A DNA stretch of 64,000 bases from Actinospica sp035712985 (GTDB taxonomy: Bacteria; Actinomycetota; Actinomycetes; Streptomycetales; Catenulisporaceae). This document shows, in pieces, positions 34,652 through 43,232 of this stretch. Where the stretch lies: positions 15,720 to 79,719 of the forward strand of contig DASTAE010000011.1 of assembly GCA_035712985.1 (NCBI GenBank). The letters are read 5' to 3'. Positions within the stretch are counted from its first letter, which is position 1, and each line of letters starts with the position of its first letter. The position numbers were made by a program, and so were the translations under genes. The notes beneath the pieces were generated by a model. The model searched no databases. It saw only the letters and a program-made list of their open reading frames with translations, and had not been told where the DNA came from.

Positions 34652-35227
34652 ATGGCGAGCCGGGAAGACGGACAACTCCAGGAGGCGCCGTTCCCGCTGG
34701 AGACCGTGCGGCTGTTCCTGAACACCTGGGACGGCGAGCTGGACACCGAGGCGCTCACGACGCCCGCGGACCTGGGCCGCTGGCTGGCCGCTCACGCCCT
34801 CGTCGGGGTGACGGAGCCGCCGGTCACGCAGCGTGACTTCGACCGGGCGATCGAGCTGCGCGAGGCGCTGCGCACCCTGGCCACGGGCCACGCCACGGGC
34901 TCGGCGCCGGACCCCGCCGCGCTCGCGCTGCTCAACAGGACCTTGGAGCGCGAGCGGGTCGAGGTGCGATTCGGCGCCGATGCCGTGCCCTCGCTGGTTC
35001 CCGCCGCTGATCAGGGCCTCGGCAGGATCGCCGCCCTCGTCGCGACGGCCGCGTTCGACGGCACCTGGGGCCGGCTGAAGGCCTGCCCCGAGTGCGGCTG
35101 GTCGATCTACGACCGCTCGAAGAACCGCTCCCGCTCCTGGTGCCGGATGGCCGAGTGCGGGAACCGCGCCAAGGCCCGCGCCTTCCGGGCCCGCAAGGCC
35201 GCCGATGCAGCGCTGAAACAGGCGTAA
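34652..35227 (+). CDS. CGNR zinc-finger transcriptional regulator (ABATE domain)
   Basis: A 191-residue protein. The N-terminal ABATE region (about 10-135) reads LETVRLFLNTWDGELDTEAL and FDRAIELREALRTLATG. The C-terminal CGNR zinc finger has Cys pairs in LKACPECGWSIYDRSKNRS and WCRMAECGNRAKARAFRARK. Such proteins are frequently divergent from EamA exporters and repress them. A GTG at 34637 is in frame, but then the palindrome would be coding. It sits between the exporter and the large biosynthetic operon, 64 bases before the first gene of the latter. Confidence 0.88.
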   Translation: MASREDGQLQEAPFPLETVRLFLNTWDGELDTEALTTPADLGRWLAAHALVGVTEPPVTQRDFDRAIELREALRTLATGHATGSAPDPAALALLNRTLERERVEVRFGADAVPSLVPAADQGLGRIAALVATAAFDGTWGRLKACPECGWSIYDRSKNRSRSWCRMAECGNRAKARAFRARKAADAALKQA

Positions 35228-35291
35228 TAGCGCCGCTCGCTTCTCTGGAATCACGGACCGCCGAAGGGGCGGCGTGAGGAAGGAGAACGAG

Positions 35292-36839
35292 ATGACGCAC
35301 GTTGTGGGCTTCAACAGCGGCAACTCCGCACCCGCGGTCCTGTCCCTGCGGGCCTTCCGGCCCGCGGGGGACTACGACGGGCTCGATGAGCTGCGCACGC
35401 TGGTCAACCAGGCGATCGACGTGCTGCGCTCGGTCTCGGCGGCGCGCAAGGGGCCGGTGGCTCCGGGCGGCCCCGCGGCCTCCCGCGCCGCGGCGGAGCG
35501 GGCGCTGGCCGGGCCGCTACTGCCCGAGGAGCAGTCCGCCGAGCCGGCGGATGTCTTCCTCGAGCTGGTCCGGGTCTTCGCCGAGGGCTCCGTGGACCTG
35601 ACCCACCCGGGCGCGGTGGCCCGCATGCAGTGCCCGCCGCTGCCGGTGGCGGCCGTCGCCGAGTTCGTGACCGCCGTCCTCAACCAATCGCTGCACGCCT
35701 GGGAGGCCGGCCCGTTCGCGCTCGAGCTCGACCGGTGGGTGACCGAGGAGCTCTGCCGGCTCGCGGGCTACGGTCCGGGCTCCGGCGGCACGCTCACCGC
35801 GGGCGGCAGCGTGTCGAACCTGATGGCCGTGCTCGCCGCGCGCGACGCCGCCTTCGCCCGGCGCTCCGGGATCCCCACGTTCCGGGCCGGGATCGCGGCG
35901 ACCGGGCTGCGGCCGGTCGTGCTGTGCTCGGCGTCGGCGCACTTCTCCGTCGGCAAGGCCGTCGGGCTGGTCGGGATCGGCGAGGAGCAGATCAGGCACG
36001 TGCCGACCGACGCCGTCGGCCGGATGATCCCGGAGGCCGCCGACCGGCTGCTGTCCGAGCTGCCCGCCGACGAGGTGCCGATCATGCTGATCGCCTGCGC
36101 CGGCTCCACCGACGTCGGCTGGGTGGACCCGTTGCCCGCTCTGCGCGAGGTCACCCGGCGGCACGGCGTCTGGCTGCACGCGGACGCCGCGTACGGCGGC
36201 GGCGCCCTGTTCTCCGACCGGCTGCGCGGCATGCTCGACGGCATCGCCGAGGCCGACTCGATCACCATGGACCTGCACAAGTTCGGCTGGGCCCCCGCCT
36301 CGGCCGCCGTCTTCCTGGTCCGCCACGCCGAGCACCTGGACCCGCTGTCCGGCCAGGTCACCACCCTCAACGCCGACGACGACAAGGCCGCCGGGTTCAT
36401 CGGCCGCTACGGCACCTCCATCCAGGCCACCCGCCGGGTGGACGCGCTCAAGATCGCCGCCGTGCTGCGCTCCGAGGGCGCCGCGGGTATCGGCGGCGCG
36501 GTGGACGCGTGCCACGCGCTGGCGGAGCACGCCGCCGCGCGGGTGCGGGCCGAATCACGGCTCGAACTCGCCGCCGAGCCGCCGCTCAGCACCGTGCTGC
36601 TGCGCTTCCTGCCCGCCCCCGGCATCGACGCCGACGACTTCAACGGCCGACTGCGCCGCCGCCTGATGACGGACGGCACGCTCGTGACCGCCCGCACCCG
36701 CGTCCCGCGGCCCGACGGAACCTCACGTGTTTATCTCAAGTTGATGCTTCTCAATCCCGCCACCAGCCCCGAGCAGGTCGACGCGATCATCGAGCTGATC
36801 ATCGCCACGGCCCTCGAACTCGAGAAGGAGTGGGGGTAG
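35292..36839 (+). CDS. group II pyridoxal-phosphate decarboxylase
   Basis: A 515-residue fold-type I PLP enzyme of the Glu/DOPA/aspartate/diaminobutyrate decarboxylase family. GSGGTLTAGGSVSNLMAVLAA binds the phosphate, WLHADAAYGGGALFSDR holds the cofactor Asp, and the Schiff-base Lys330 is in SITMDLHKFGWAPAS. GAAGGAGAACGAG precedes the ATG. As first gene of the operon containing a glutamate mutase, its likely substrates are glutamate, 3-methylaspartate or a product of them; alpha-decarboxylation of 3-methylaspartate would give 3-amino-2-methylpropanoate. Substrate is inference. The gap to the next gene is five bases. Confidence 0.88.
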   Translation: MTHVVGFNSGNSAPAVLSLRAFRPAGDYDGLDELRTLVNQAIDVLRSVSAARKGPVAPGGPAASRAAAERALAGPLLPEEQSAEPADVFLELVRVFAEGSVDLTHPGAVARMQCPPLPVAAVAEFVTAVLNQSLHAWEAGPFALELDRWVTEELCRLAGYGPGSGGTLTAGGSVSNLMAVLAARDAAFARRSGIPTFRAGIAATGLRPVVLCSASAHFSVGKAVGLVGIGEEQIRHVPTDAVGRMIPEAADRLLSELPADEVPIMLIACAGSTDVGWVDPLPALREVTRRHGVWLHADAAYGGGALFSDRLRGMLDGIAEADSITMDLHKFGWAPASAAVFLVRHAEHLDPLSGQVTTLNADDDKAAGFIGRYGTSIQATRRVDALKIAAVLRSEGAAGIGGAVDACHALAEHAAARVRAESRLELAAEPPLSTVLLRFLPAPGIDADDFNGRLRRRLMTDGTLVTARTRVPRPDGTSRVYLKLMLLNPATSPEQVDAIIELIIATALELEKEWG

Positions 36840-36844
36840 GCCGG

Positions 36845-38071
36845 ATGAGCATCGACACGACGCGGCCCGACATCGCAGAGCACGAAGCGACCGGGAACCT
36901 CGCGTACGACCCGGTCCGGGAGTCGCTGACCGTGCTGCCGCGGATCTTCGCGCTGCCGCTCACGCTGCTCAGCGGCAAGCCGCACCTCGGCCAGCGTCCG
37001 CTGCGCCTCACGCCGGCCACGCACCTGGTCTGCGCGCTCGTCTCGCTCGCCGCGGGGCTCACCGTCTCGGCCGAAGCGCTCGGCGCGGGCGGCGGCCGGC
37101 TCTGGCTGCTGATCGTCGGCTGGGGGATGACGCTGCACGGCATGCGCAACCTGCGCATGATGATCTACCACCAGTGCGCCCACCGGAACATGTGGAACCG
37201 CAAGCGGACCGACCGGCTGCTCGGCCGCCTCGTCGCCGGACTGCTGGTCGTGCAGCACTTCGACCGCTACAGCACCGAGCACGTCGCCGACCATCACGGC
37301 GTGCACCACATGACCCTGCGCGACCCGACCGTCCAGGCCTTCCTGGTCAGCCTGCGGCTTCGGCCCGGACTGACGCGCCGCCAGATGTGGCGCCGAGTCA
37401 TCACGCGCCTGGCCTCGCCGGTCTTCCACGGCCGCTTCCTGTACGCCCGGATACGCAGCTACCTGCACGGCGCCGGGGCCGGGGAGCGGATCCTGTTCGG
37501 GGTCTGGCTCGCCGGGGTCGCCGCGGCCGCCTGGCTCCTGCACGGCTGGACCTTCCTGGCCGTCGGCTGGCTGCTGCCCGCCACCTTCTTCTACCAGATC
37601 AGCAATACCCTGAGACTTTGCGTCAAGCACACCTTCCCGCCCGCCGGACGGCAGGCCGGCCGCGGCCGCGCCTACTTCGGCAGCCTGACCAACGCCATCT
37701 TCATCGGCGAGGCCGCCCCCGGGCCCGAGGCGCGCGGAGCACGGCGCGCCGCCGCCTGGCTGCGCTGGTGGCTGCGCCTCGCACTGGTGCACTTCCCCGC
37801 GCGCTACCTGGTGCTGACCGGCGACACCGTCTGCCACGACTTCCACCACCGCCACCCGATGACCCGCGAGTGGGCGAACTACATCTTCGCCCGCGAGCGC
37901 GACGCGCACGAGCCCGGCCGCGGCTGGCCGCCGTACCGCGCGGTCTGGGGCCTGGCGCCCGCGATCGGCCACGTCTTCGACTCGCTCGGCGCCGCCGATC
38001 CCGCCGAGTACGACCCGGCCCGGCTCGCCGAGGTCAGCCGCCGCGAACTGTTCGCCGCCTTCGACGACTGA
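36845..38071 (+). CDS. membrane fatty-acid-desaturase-type di-iron oxygenase
   Basis: A 408-residue membrane protein with four to six hydrophobic helices (about 60-95, 215-250 and others). Three histidine clusters supply the di-iron ligands: YHQCAHRNMWN near 108, HVADHHGVHH near 143, and HDFHHRHP near 335. This is the pattern of membrane desaturases, hydroxylases and related oxygenases. In this operon it could desaturate or hydroxylate an acyl or amino-acid intermediate; the natural substrate is unknown. It lies between the decarboxylase and the mutase, in the same tight operon. Confidence 0.88.
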   Translation: MSIDTTRPDIAEHEATGNLAYDPVRESLTVLPRIFALPLTLLSGKPHLGQRPLRLTPATHLVCALVSLAAGLTVSAEALGAGGGRLWLLIVGWGMTLHGMRNLRMMIYHQCAHRNMWNRKRTDRLLGRLVAGLLVVQHFDRYSTEHVADHHGVHHMTLRDPTVQAFLVSLRLRPGLTRRQMWRRVITRLASPVFHGRFLYARIRSYLHGAGAGERILFGVWLAGVAAAAWLLHGWTFLAVGWLLPATFFYQISNTLRLCVKHTFPPAGRQAGRGRAYFGSLTNAIFIGEAAPGPEARGARRAAAWLRWWLRLALVHFPARYLVLTGDTVCHDFHHRHPMTREWANYIFARERDAHEPGRGWPPYRAVWGLAPAIGHVFDSLGAADPAEYDPARLAEVSRRELFAAFDD

Positions 38072-38089
38072 GCGAAAAGGAGTAAGGCC

Positions 38090-38566
38090 ATGGATATCAG
38101 AACCGAACGTTCCGAGCGCTCGCCCGGACTCGTGATCCTCGGCGTCGCCAGGTCGGACGCGCACGCGGTGGCCAACCGGCTGATCGAGCTGCAGCTGCGG
38201 CACAGCGGCTACGAGGTGGTCAACCTGGGCGTCTGCACGCCGCTGGAGGACTTCGCCGAGGCGCACGCCGCGCACCCCGAGGCCCTCGCGGTGCTGATCG
38301 GCAGCCTCAACGGGCACGCCGTGCAGGACCTGGCCGACCTGCCCGCGCTGCGCGCCGCCGGACGGCTCGACTGCCCGGTGGTGCTCGGCGGCAACCTCTC
38401 GGTGGGCAGCCGGAAGAGCGAGCGCACCTTCCAGCGGCTGTTCGAGCTCGGCGTCGAGCGGATCGTCGAGGATCCGGCGGACCTACCGCGCATCCTCAAG
38501 CAGCTGGGCCGCCCGCGCAGCCGCAGCCGGACCGAGACGCCGGACCGGGTGAGCAGCCATGGCTGA
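38090..38566 (+). CDS. glmS: methylaspartate (glutamate) mutase small subunit, B12-binding
   Basis: A 158-residue cobalamin-binding subunit. The Rossmann-like fold begins GLVILGVARSDAHAVANRLIE and contains VVNLGVCTPLEDF and VVLGGNLSVG, as in glutamate mutase sigma chains. The B12 motif D-x-H-x-x-G is present as Asp23-Ala-His25-Ala-Val-Ala28, so the final Gly is Ala; the His that replaces the lower cobalt ligand is kept. The C-terminal 30 residues are a basic extension. It overlaps the E subunit by eight bases, giving the 1:1 coupling expected of an S2E2 enzyme. Confidence 0.9.
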   Translation: MDIRTERSERSPGLVILGVARSDAHAVANRLIELQLRHSGYEVVNLGVCTPLEDFAEAHAAHPEALAVLIGSLNGHAVQDLADLPALRAAGRLDCPVVLGGNLSVGSRKSERTFQRLFELGVERIVEDPADLPRILKQLGRPRSRSRTETPDRVSSHG

Positions 38567-39977
38567 GCTCGTGGACCTGGCCGGCATCGAGGTGCACCCC
38601 GCCGTCGCCGCGACGCTGCCCGCGTGGTCCGACACCGTGGACCACCTGCTCGACCCGAGCCTGCCCCGCGCGGTGACCTCGCTGCGGGACGCGGCCCGGC
38701 GCGGTGTCCCGCTGATCCAGCCGCGCAGCGGCGTCGGCGGCCACGGCGAGATGATCGAACTCCTCGAGGCCCTCGACGAGGGCGGCCCCGGGATGCAGTC
38801 CGTGACCATCGACTCGCACACCAGGCTCCGCCACTTCCGCACCGCCGAGCTGACCCTGCGCGAGCGGCCCGAGGACCTCAACGGCTACCCGCTCGTCGCG
38901 CACGGCTGGCGGCGCGGGCGCGAGCTGACCCGGATCTCGGCCGTGCCGCTGGAGATCCGGCACGGCTCCCCGGACGCCCGCGACCTGTTCGCGGTCGCCC
39001 TCGCCTCCGGCATCACCTCCTTCGAGGGCGGCGGGATCGGCTACAACCTCCCGTACTCCAAGGACGTGCCGCTGCGCGAGTCGCTGGAGGCCTGGCGGCA
39101 GGTGGACGCGGTCTGCGGGCGGCTGGCCGAGGTCGGCGCGCTGATCGACCGGGAGCTGTTCGGCACGCTGACGGCGGTGCTCATGCCCCCGGCGGTCAGC
39201 CTCGCGGTGGTCCTGCTCGAGGCCGTGGCGGCCGCGCGCGAGGGCGTGCGCTGCCTGTCCCCGGCCTATCCGCAGGGCGGCCAGGCGCACCAGGACATCG
39301 CGGCCCTGCGCTGCCTCCCCCTGCTGGCCAGGCGCTATCTCGGCGCCGACGTCGAGGTCTTCCCGGTGCTGCACGAGTTCATGGGCGTCTTCCCGCGCAC
39401 CCCCGACTTCGCCGACGCGCTGATCCTGCAGGGCGGCCTGGTCGGCCGGCTCGGCGGCGCGGCCAAGGTCATCAACAAGACGTATCAGGAGGCTTACGGA
39501 ATCCCGGACGCGGACGCCAACATCCGCGGCATCCGGCTCGCCACGCTCGGCGCCGGGGAGCTGTTCGGCTTCGCCGAGGTCGACGAGTCGCGGGTCGAGG
39601 AGGAGATGCACTGGCTGGTCCGGGAGACCACCGAACTCGTCGACGCGGTGCTCGCCGGGTCCGACCTGCCCGCCGACATCGCCGCGGCCTTCCACGCCGG
39701 CCGCCTCGACATCCCGTTCAGCGCCAGCCTGCACGCGCACAGCCGGGTGGTCCCGATGCGCGACAGCTCCGGCGCGATCCGGCTCGCCGATCCCGGTCGG
39801 CTGCCGCTGTCCGGACCGGTGCTGCGGCGCAACGAGAAGCTGCTGCGGGCCGGCCCCGGAGCCGCGCCGATCCCGCTGATCGACCAGGTCGGCGCGGACA
39901 TCAGGCACTTCCTGGACCGCGAGCGCGCGGCCCTGGCCCCCAACACCCGCCGCACCCGCTTGGAAGGAGAACCCTGA
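38559..39977 (+). CDS. glmE: methylaspartate (glutamate) mutase large subunit
   Basis: A 472-residue TIM-barrel subunit that, with GlmS and adenosylcobalamin, interconverts L-glutamate and (2S,3S)-3-methylaspartate by radical rearrangement. Family stretches include IQPRSGVGGHGEMIELLEAL, TIDSHTRLRHF, ITSFEGGGIGYNLPYSKDVP and SPAYPQGGQAHQDIAALRCL, containing the Arg and Glu that hold the substrate. It is of normal length. No methylaspartase gene follows, so this is not the fermentation pathway; biosynthetic use as in friulimicin or vicenistatin clusters is the better reading. Its TGA overlaps the next ATG by one base. Confidence 0.92.
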   Translation: MAELVDLAGIEVHPAVAATLPAWSDTVDHLLDPSLPRAVTSLRDAARRGVPLIQPRSGVGGHGEMIELLEALDEGGPGMQSVTIDSHTRLRHFRTAELTLRERPEDLNGYPLVAHGWRRGRELTRISAVPLEIRHGSPDARDLFAVALASGITSFEGGGIGYNLPYSKDVPLRESLEAWRQVDAVCGRLAEVGALIDRELFGTLTAVLMPPAVSLAVVLLEAVAAAREGVRCLSPAYPQGGQAHQDIAALRCLPLLARRYLGADVEVFPVLHEFMGVFPRTPDFADALILQGGLVGRLGGAAKVINKTYQEAYGIPDADANIRGIRLATLGAGELFGFAEVDESRVEEEMHWLVRETTELVDAVLAGSDLPADIAAAFHAGRLDIPFSASLHAHSRVVPMRDSSGAIRLADPGRLPLSGPVLRRNEKLLRAGPGAAPIPLIDQVGADIRHFLDRERAALAPNTRRTRLEGEP

Positions 39978-41329
39978 TGGAAACGCTCGTGGACACCGCC
40001 GCCGAGACCGCGGCCCGGATCCGCGCCGAGGACCGCGCGCACGTCTTCCACTCCTGGTCCGCCCAGGGCCGGATCGATCCGCTGCCGATCGCCGGAGCGA
40101 GCGGCCGCCGCTTCTGGGACTACGAGGGCAACAGCTACCTCGACTTCGCCTCGCAGTTCATCAACCTCAACATCGGCCACAACCACCCGAAGGTGGTCGC
40201 CGCGATCGCCGAGCAGGCCGCGCGGCTGTGCATGGTCGCGCCGACCTTCGCCAACGACAGGCGCGGCGAGGCGGCCCGCCTGGTGGCCGAGCTCGCCCCG
40301 GCCGGACTCGACAAGATCTTCTTCACCAACGGCGGCACGGACGCCAACGAGCACGCCGTGCGGATGGCCCGGCTCTACACCGGCCGGCACAAGGTGCTCA
40401 GCGCCTACCGCTCGTACCACGGCGCCACCGCCACCGCGATCCAGTTCACCGGCGACCCGCGCCGCTGGCCCAACGACACCGCCACCGCCGGGGCCGTGCA
40501 CTTCCAGCCGCCGTACCTCTACCGCTCCGCCTTCGACGCGCGCGACGAGACCGAGGAGTGCGAGCGGGCCCTGCGCCACGTGCAGCGCGTCATCGAGTTC
40601 GAGGGCCCGGGCACGATCGCCGCGCTGCTGGTCGAGCCGATCATCGGCACCGGCGGCGTCCTCGTCCCGCCGCCTGGCTACCTGCCGGGGCTGCGCGAGC
40701 TCTGCGACCGGCACGGCATCATGCTGATCTGCGACGAGGTGATGACCGGCTTCGGCCGCACCGGCGCCTGGTTCGCGGTGAACCACTGGGACGTCGTGCC
40801 CGACCTGCTCACCTTCGCCAAGGGCGTCAACTCGGGTTACGTCCCGCTCGGCGGGGTGCTCATCTCGCCGCGCATCGCGGAGTTCTTCGAGGACCGGGTG
40901 TACCCCGGCGGCCTCACCTACTCCGGGCACCCGCTCGCCTGCGCCGCCGCCGTCGCCACGCTCACCGCGATGCGCGAGGAGGGCATGGTCGAGAACGCCG
41001 CGCGGCTCGGGAGCGAGGTGCTCGGCCCCGGCCTGCGGGCGCTCGCCGAGCGGCACCCGGCCGTCGGCGAGGTGCGCGGGCTCGGCGTGTTCTGGGCCGT
41101 GGAGCTCGTCCGCGACCGCGAGACGCGGGAGATGCTCGTGCCCTACGCGGCCGGCCCCGGCCAGACCGGACCCGTGGACGCGGTGCTGGCCGCGTGCAAG
41201 CGCCGCGGTCTGTGGCCCTTCGCGAACTACAACCGGATCCACATGGTCCCGCCCTGCAACACGACCGCGGACGAGGCGCGCGAGGCGATCGCAATCCTCG
41301 ACGAGGCGCTGGAGGAGGCAGGGCTGTGA
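39977..41329 (+). CDS. class III (omega-type) PLP aminotransferase
   Basis: A 450-residue aminotransferase. DFASQFINLNIGHNHPKVVAA is the family opening, FFTNGGTDANEHAVRMAR binds the PLP phosphate, CDEVMTGFGRTG carries the cofactor Asp, and the Schiff-base Lys282 is in LTFAKGVNSGYVPLGG. YSGHPLACAAA and the C-terminal domain are complete. It resembles aminotransferases acting on beta-alanine, taurine or similar omega-amines, which fits processing of a decarboxylated amino acid, but specificity cannot be read. It overlaps both neighbours (TGATG before, GTGA after). Confidence 0.9.
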   Translation: METLVDTAAETAARIRAEDRAHVFHSWSAQGRIDPLPIAGASGRRFWDYEGNSYLDFASQFINLNIGHNHPKVVAAIAEQAARLCMVAPTFANDRRGEAARLVAELAPAGLDKIFFTNGGTDANEHAVRMARLYTGRHKVLSAYRSYHGATATAIQFTGDPRRWPNDTATAGAVHFQPPYLYRSAFDARDETEECERALRHVQRVIEFEGPGTIAALLVEPIIGTGGVLVPPPGYLPGLRELCDRHGIMLICDEVMTGFGRTGAWFAVNHWDVVPDLLTFAKGVNSGYVPLGGVLISPRIAEFFEDRVYPGGLTYSGHPLACAAAVATLTAMREEGMVENAARLGSEVLGPGLRALAERHPAVGEVRGLGVFWAVELVRDRETREMLVPYAAGPGQTGPVDAVLAACKRRGLWPFANYNRIHMVPPCNTTADEAREAIAILDEALEEAGL

Positions 41330-41835
41330 CGATCACCCAGGAACTCGCCGAGCCCGAGGCCTCCCGCGCGCTGCTCGGGCTGCTCGACGCGGTCAGCGTG
41401 CCCTACCGGCTGATCGACCACGAGCCGCAGGGGCGCACCGACCTGGCCAGCGAGCTGCGCGGGCACGCGCTGTCCGCCGCGGCCAAGTGCATGGTCGTCG
41501 CCCTGCGCTACCGCGACCGGACGGATCACGTGGTGGCCGTCGTACCCGGCGACACCCGCGTCGACCTCAAGGCGGTCCGCCGCCTCTACGGCGCGAACGA
41601 CGCGCGGCTCGCCCCCGCCGACGTGGCCCAGGACCTGTCCGGCTGCGTGATCGGCACCATCATGCCCTTCTCCTTCGACCCGCGCCTCGGCGTCGTCGCG
41701 GACCCGCGGCTGCTCGACGAGGAGCACATCTACTTCAACCTCGCCCGGCTCGACCGCTCCGTCGAACTGCGCGCCCGCGACTACGCCGCGACGGCCGCGC
41801 CGCGCTTCGCGCCCATCGCCAAGGACCAGCCATGA
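41326..41835 (+). CDS. YbaK/ProX-type aminoacyl-tRNA deacylase-like protein
   Basis: A 169-residue single-domain protein of the YbaK/EbsC editing family. Typical elements are VPYRLIDHEPQGRT, SAAAKCMVVALRYRD with the conserved Lys-Cys-Met, VPGDTRVDLKAVRRLYG and GCVIGTIMPFSFDP. Family members hydrolyse mischarged aminoacyl-tRNAs in trans. Inside an operon that makes an unusual amino acid and has a synthetase-like enzyme, it may protect against mischarging by the product or intermediate, or cleave a tRNA or adenylate intermediate. GTG 41326 overlaps the aminotransferase stop; its stop overlaps the next ATG by four bases. Confidence 0.87.
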   Translation: MTITQELAEPEASRALLGLLDAVSVPYRLIDHEPQGRTDLASELRGHALSAAAKCMVVALRYRDRTDHVVAVVPGDTRVDLKAVRRLYGANDARLAPADVAQDLSGCVIGTIMPFSFDPRLGVVADPRLLDEEHIYFNLARLDRSVELRARDYAATAAPRFAPIAKDQP

Positions 41836-43208
41836 CCGAACTGCTCACCGCGCCGAGCGTCGCGCTGCTCACGCCGGATTCCCCCGGCTACGACCGGGCC
41901 CGGCGCATCTGGAACGGCATGTACGACCGCCGTCCCGCCTTCATCGCCCGCTGCGCCGACGCGCGGGAGGTGGCCGCGGCCCTGCGGCACGCCCGCGAGC
42001 TCGGCCTGCCGGTCACCGTGCGCGGCGGCGGGCACAACGTCGCGGGGATCTGCGTCGCCGACGGCGCCGCGCTCATCGACCTCTCGCCGATGCGCGAGGT
42101 CCGGGTGGACGCCGCGGCCCGGATCGCCACCGCGGAGGGCGGCTGCCTGCTCGGCGACGTGGACGCGGCCACCGTGCCGCTGGGCCTGGCCTGCCCGGCC
42201 GGCGTCGTCTCGCACACCGGCCTCGGCGGGCTCGCGCTCGGCGGCGGCTACGGCTGGCTGGCCCGCAAGTACGGCCTGACCTGCGACCACGTGATCGGCG
42301 CCGAGGTCGTGCTCGCCGACGGACGGATCGTGCACGTGTCCGCGGAGCAGCACCCTGATCTGCTGTGGGCGCTGCGCGGCGGCGGCGGGAACTTCGGCGT
42401 CGTCACCCGGTTCACGCTCCGGCTGCGCCCGGTGGACCGCACCTACTTCCACACCGCCGTCTACGGACTCGGCGACGCCGCCGACACGCTCGCGGCGTAC
42501 CGCGAGTACGCCGAGGCGCAGGGCCCTGACCTGCACGCGGTCGGCGCGTTCAAGCGCGCCGGCGAGGCGGTCTGGATCCCGCGCTCGCTCCAGGGAAAGC
42601 CCTCGCTCTTCCTGTCGGTGCTCTGGCTCGGCGATCCGCGGTCGGGCCACGCGCGGACCGCCGGGCGCCTCGGCGGCCCGAAGCCGGCCGCCACCGCCTC
42701 CGGGGTCATGCCGTACGCGGCCGTCCAGGCGCTCGGCGACCACGGCGAGCCGCACGGCAACCGCTATTACACCAAGTCCTGCTATCTCAGTGAGCTGACC
42801 GGCGGCCCGGAGCGGGTGCTGATCGACGCCGCCGGGTCCTGCCCCTCGCCCCGCTCCTCGATCGACTTCGAGTTCCTCGGCGGAGCGATCGGCGACCCCG
42901 ACCCGGAAGACGCCCCGGACCAGGTCGGCAGCGCCTTCCCGCAACGGACCGCGCCGTATCAGTGCACCGCCTCGGCCCAGTGGACCGACCCCGCCGAGGA
43001 CGCCGCGAACGCCGCGTGGTCCCGGAGCACCGTCGACGCGCTCGCCGCTTGGCAGCACGGCGGCGTCTACGTCAACTACCTGCAGAACCAGGTGCCGGGG
43101 GCCGCCGAGTCCCTGTACGGCGCCGAACGCTACGCCAGGCTCGCCGCCGTCAAGCGCGCCTACGACCCGGAGAACGTCTTCCGCGGCCACCAGAACATCC
43201 AGCCCTGA
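41832..43208 (+). CDS. FAD-linked (berberine-bridge-type) oxidoreductase
   Basis: A 458-residue flavoprotein of the PCMH/VAO superfamily. The FAD domain reads LPVTVRGGGHNVAGICVADG with the His that normally carries covalent FAD, ACPAGVVSHTGLGGLALGGG, and WALRGGGGNFGVVTRF. The C-terminal motif VYVNYLQNQ then AAVKRAYDPENVFRGHQNIQP is standard. The position of the second covalent Cys of bicovalent enzymes appears to be Ser, so probably one covalent link. It could oxidise an amine or alcohol intermediate. It overlaps the YbaK gene by four bases and is followed 24 bases later by the synthetase-like gene. Confidence 0.9.
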   Translation: MTELLTAPSVALLTPDSPGYDRARRIWNGMYDRRPAFIARCADAREVAAALRHARELGLPVTVRGGGHNVAGICVADGAALIDLSPMREVRVDAAARIATAEGGCLLGDVDAATVPLGLACPAGVVSHTGLGGLALGGGYGWLARKYGLTCDHVIGAEVVLADGRIVHVSAEQHPDLLWALRGGGGNFGVVTRFTLRLRPVDRTYFHTAVYGLGDAADTLAAYREYAEAQGPDLHAVGAFKRAGEAVWIPRSLQGKPSLFLSVLWLGDPRSGHARTAGRLGGPKPAATASGVMPYAAVQALGDHGEPHGNRYYTKSCYLSELTGGPERVLIDAAGSCPSPRSSIDFEFLGGAIGDPDPEDAPDQVGSAFPQRTAPYQCTASAQWTDPAEDAANAAWSRSTVDALAAWQHGGVYVNYLQNQVPGAAESLYGAERYARLAAVKRAYDPENVFRGHQNIQP

Positions 43209-43232
43209 CACGCACCGAAGGAGACCACCGCC

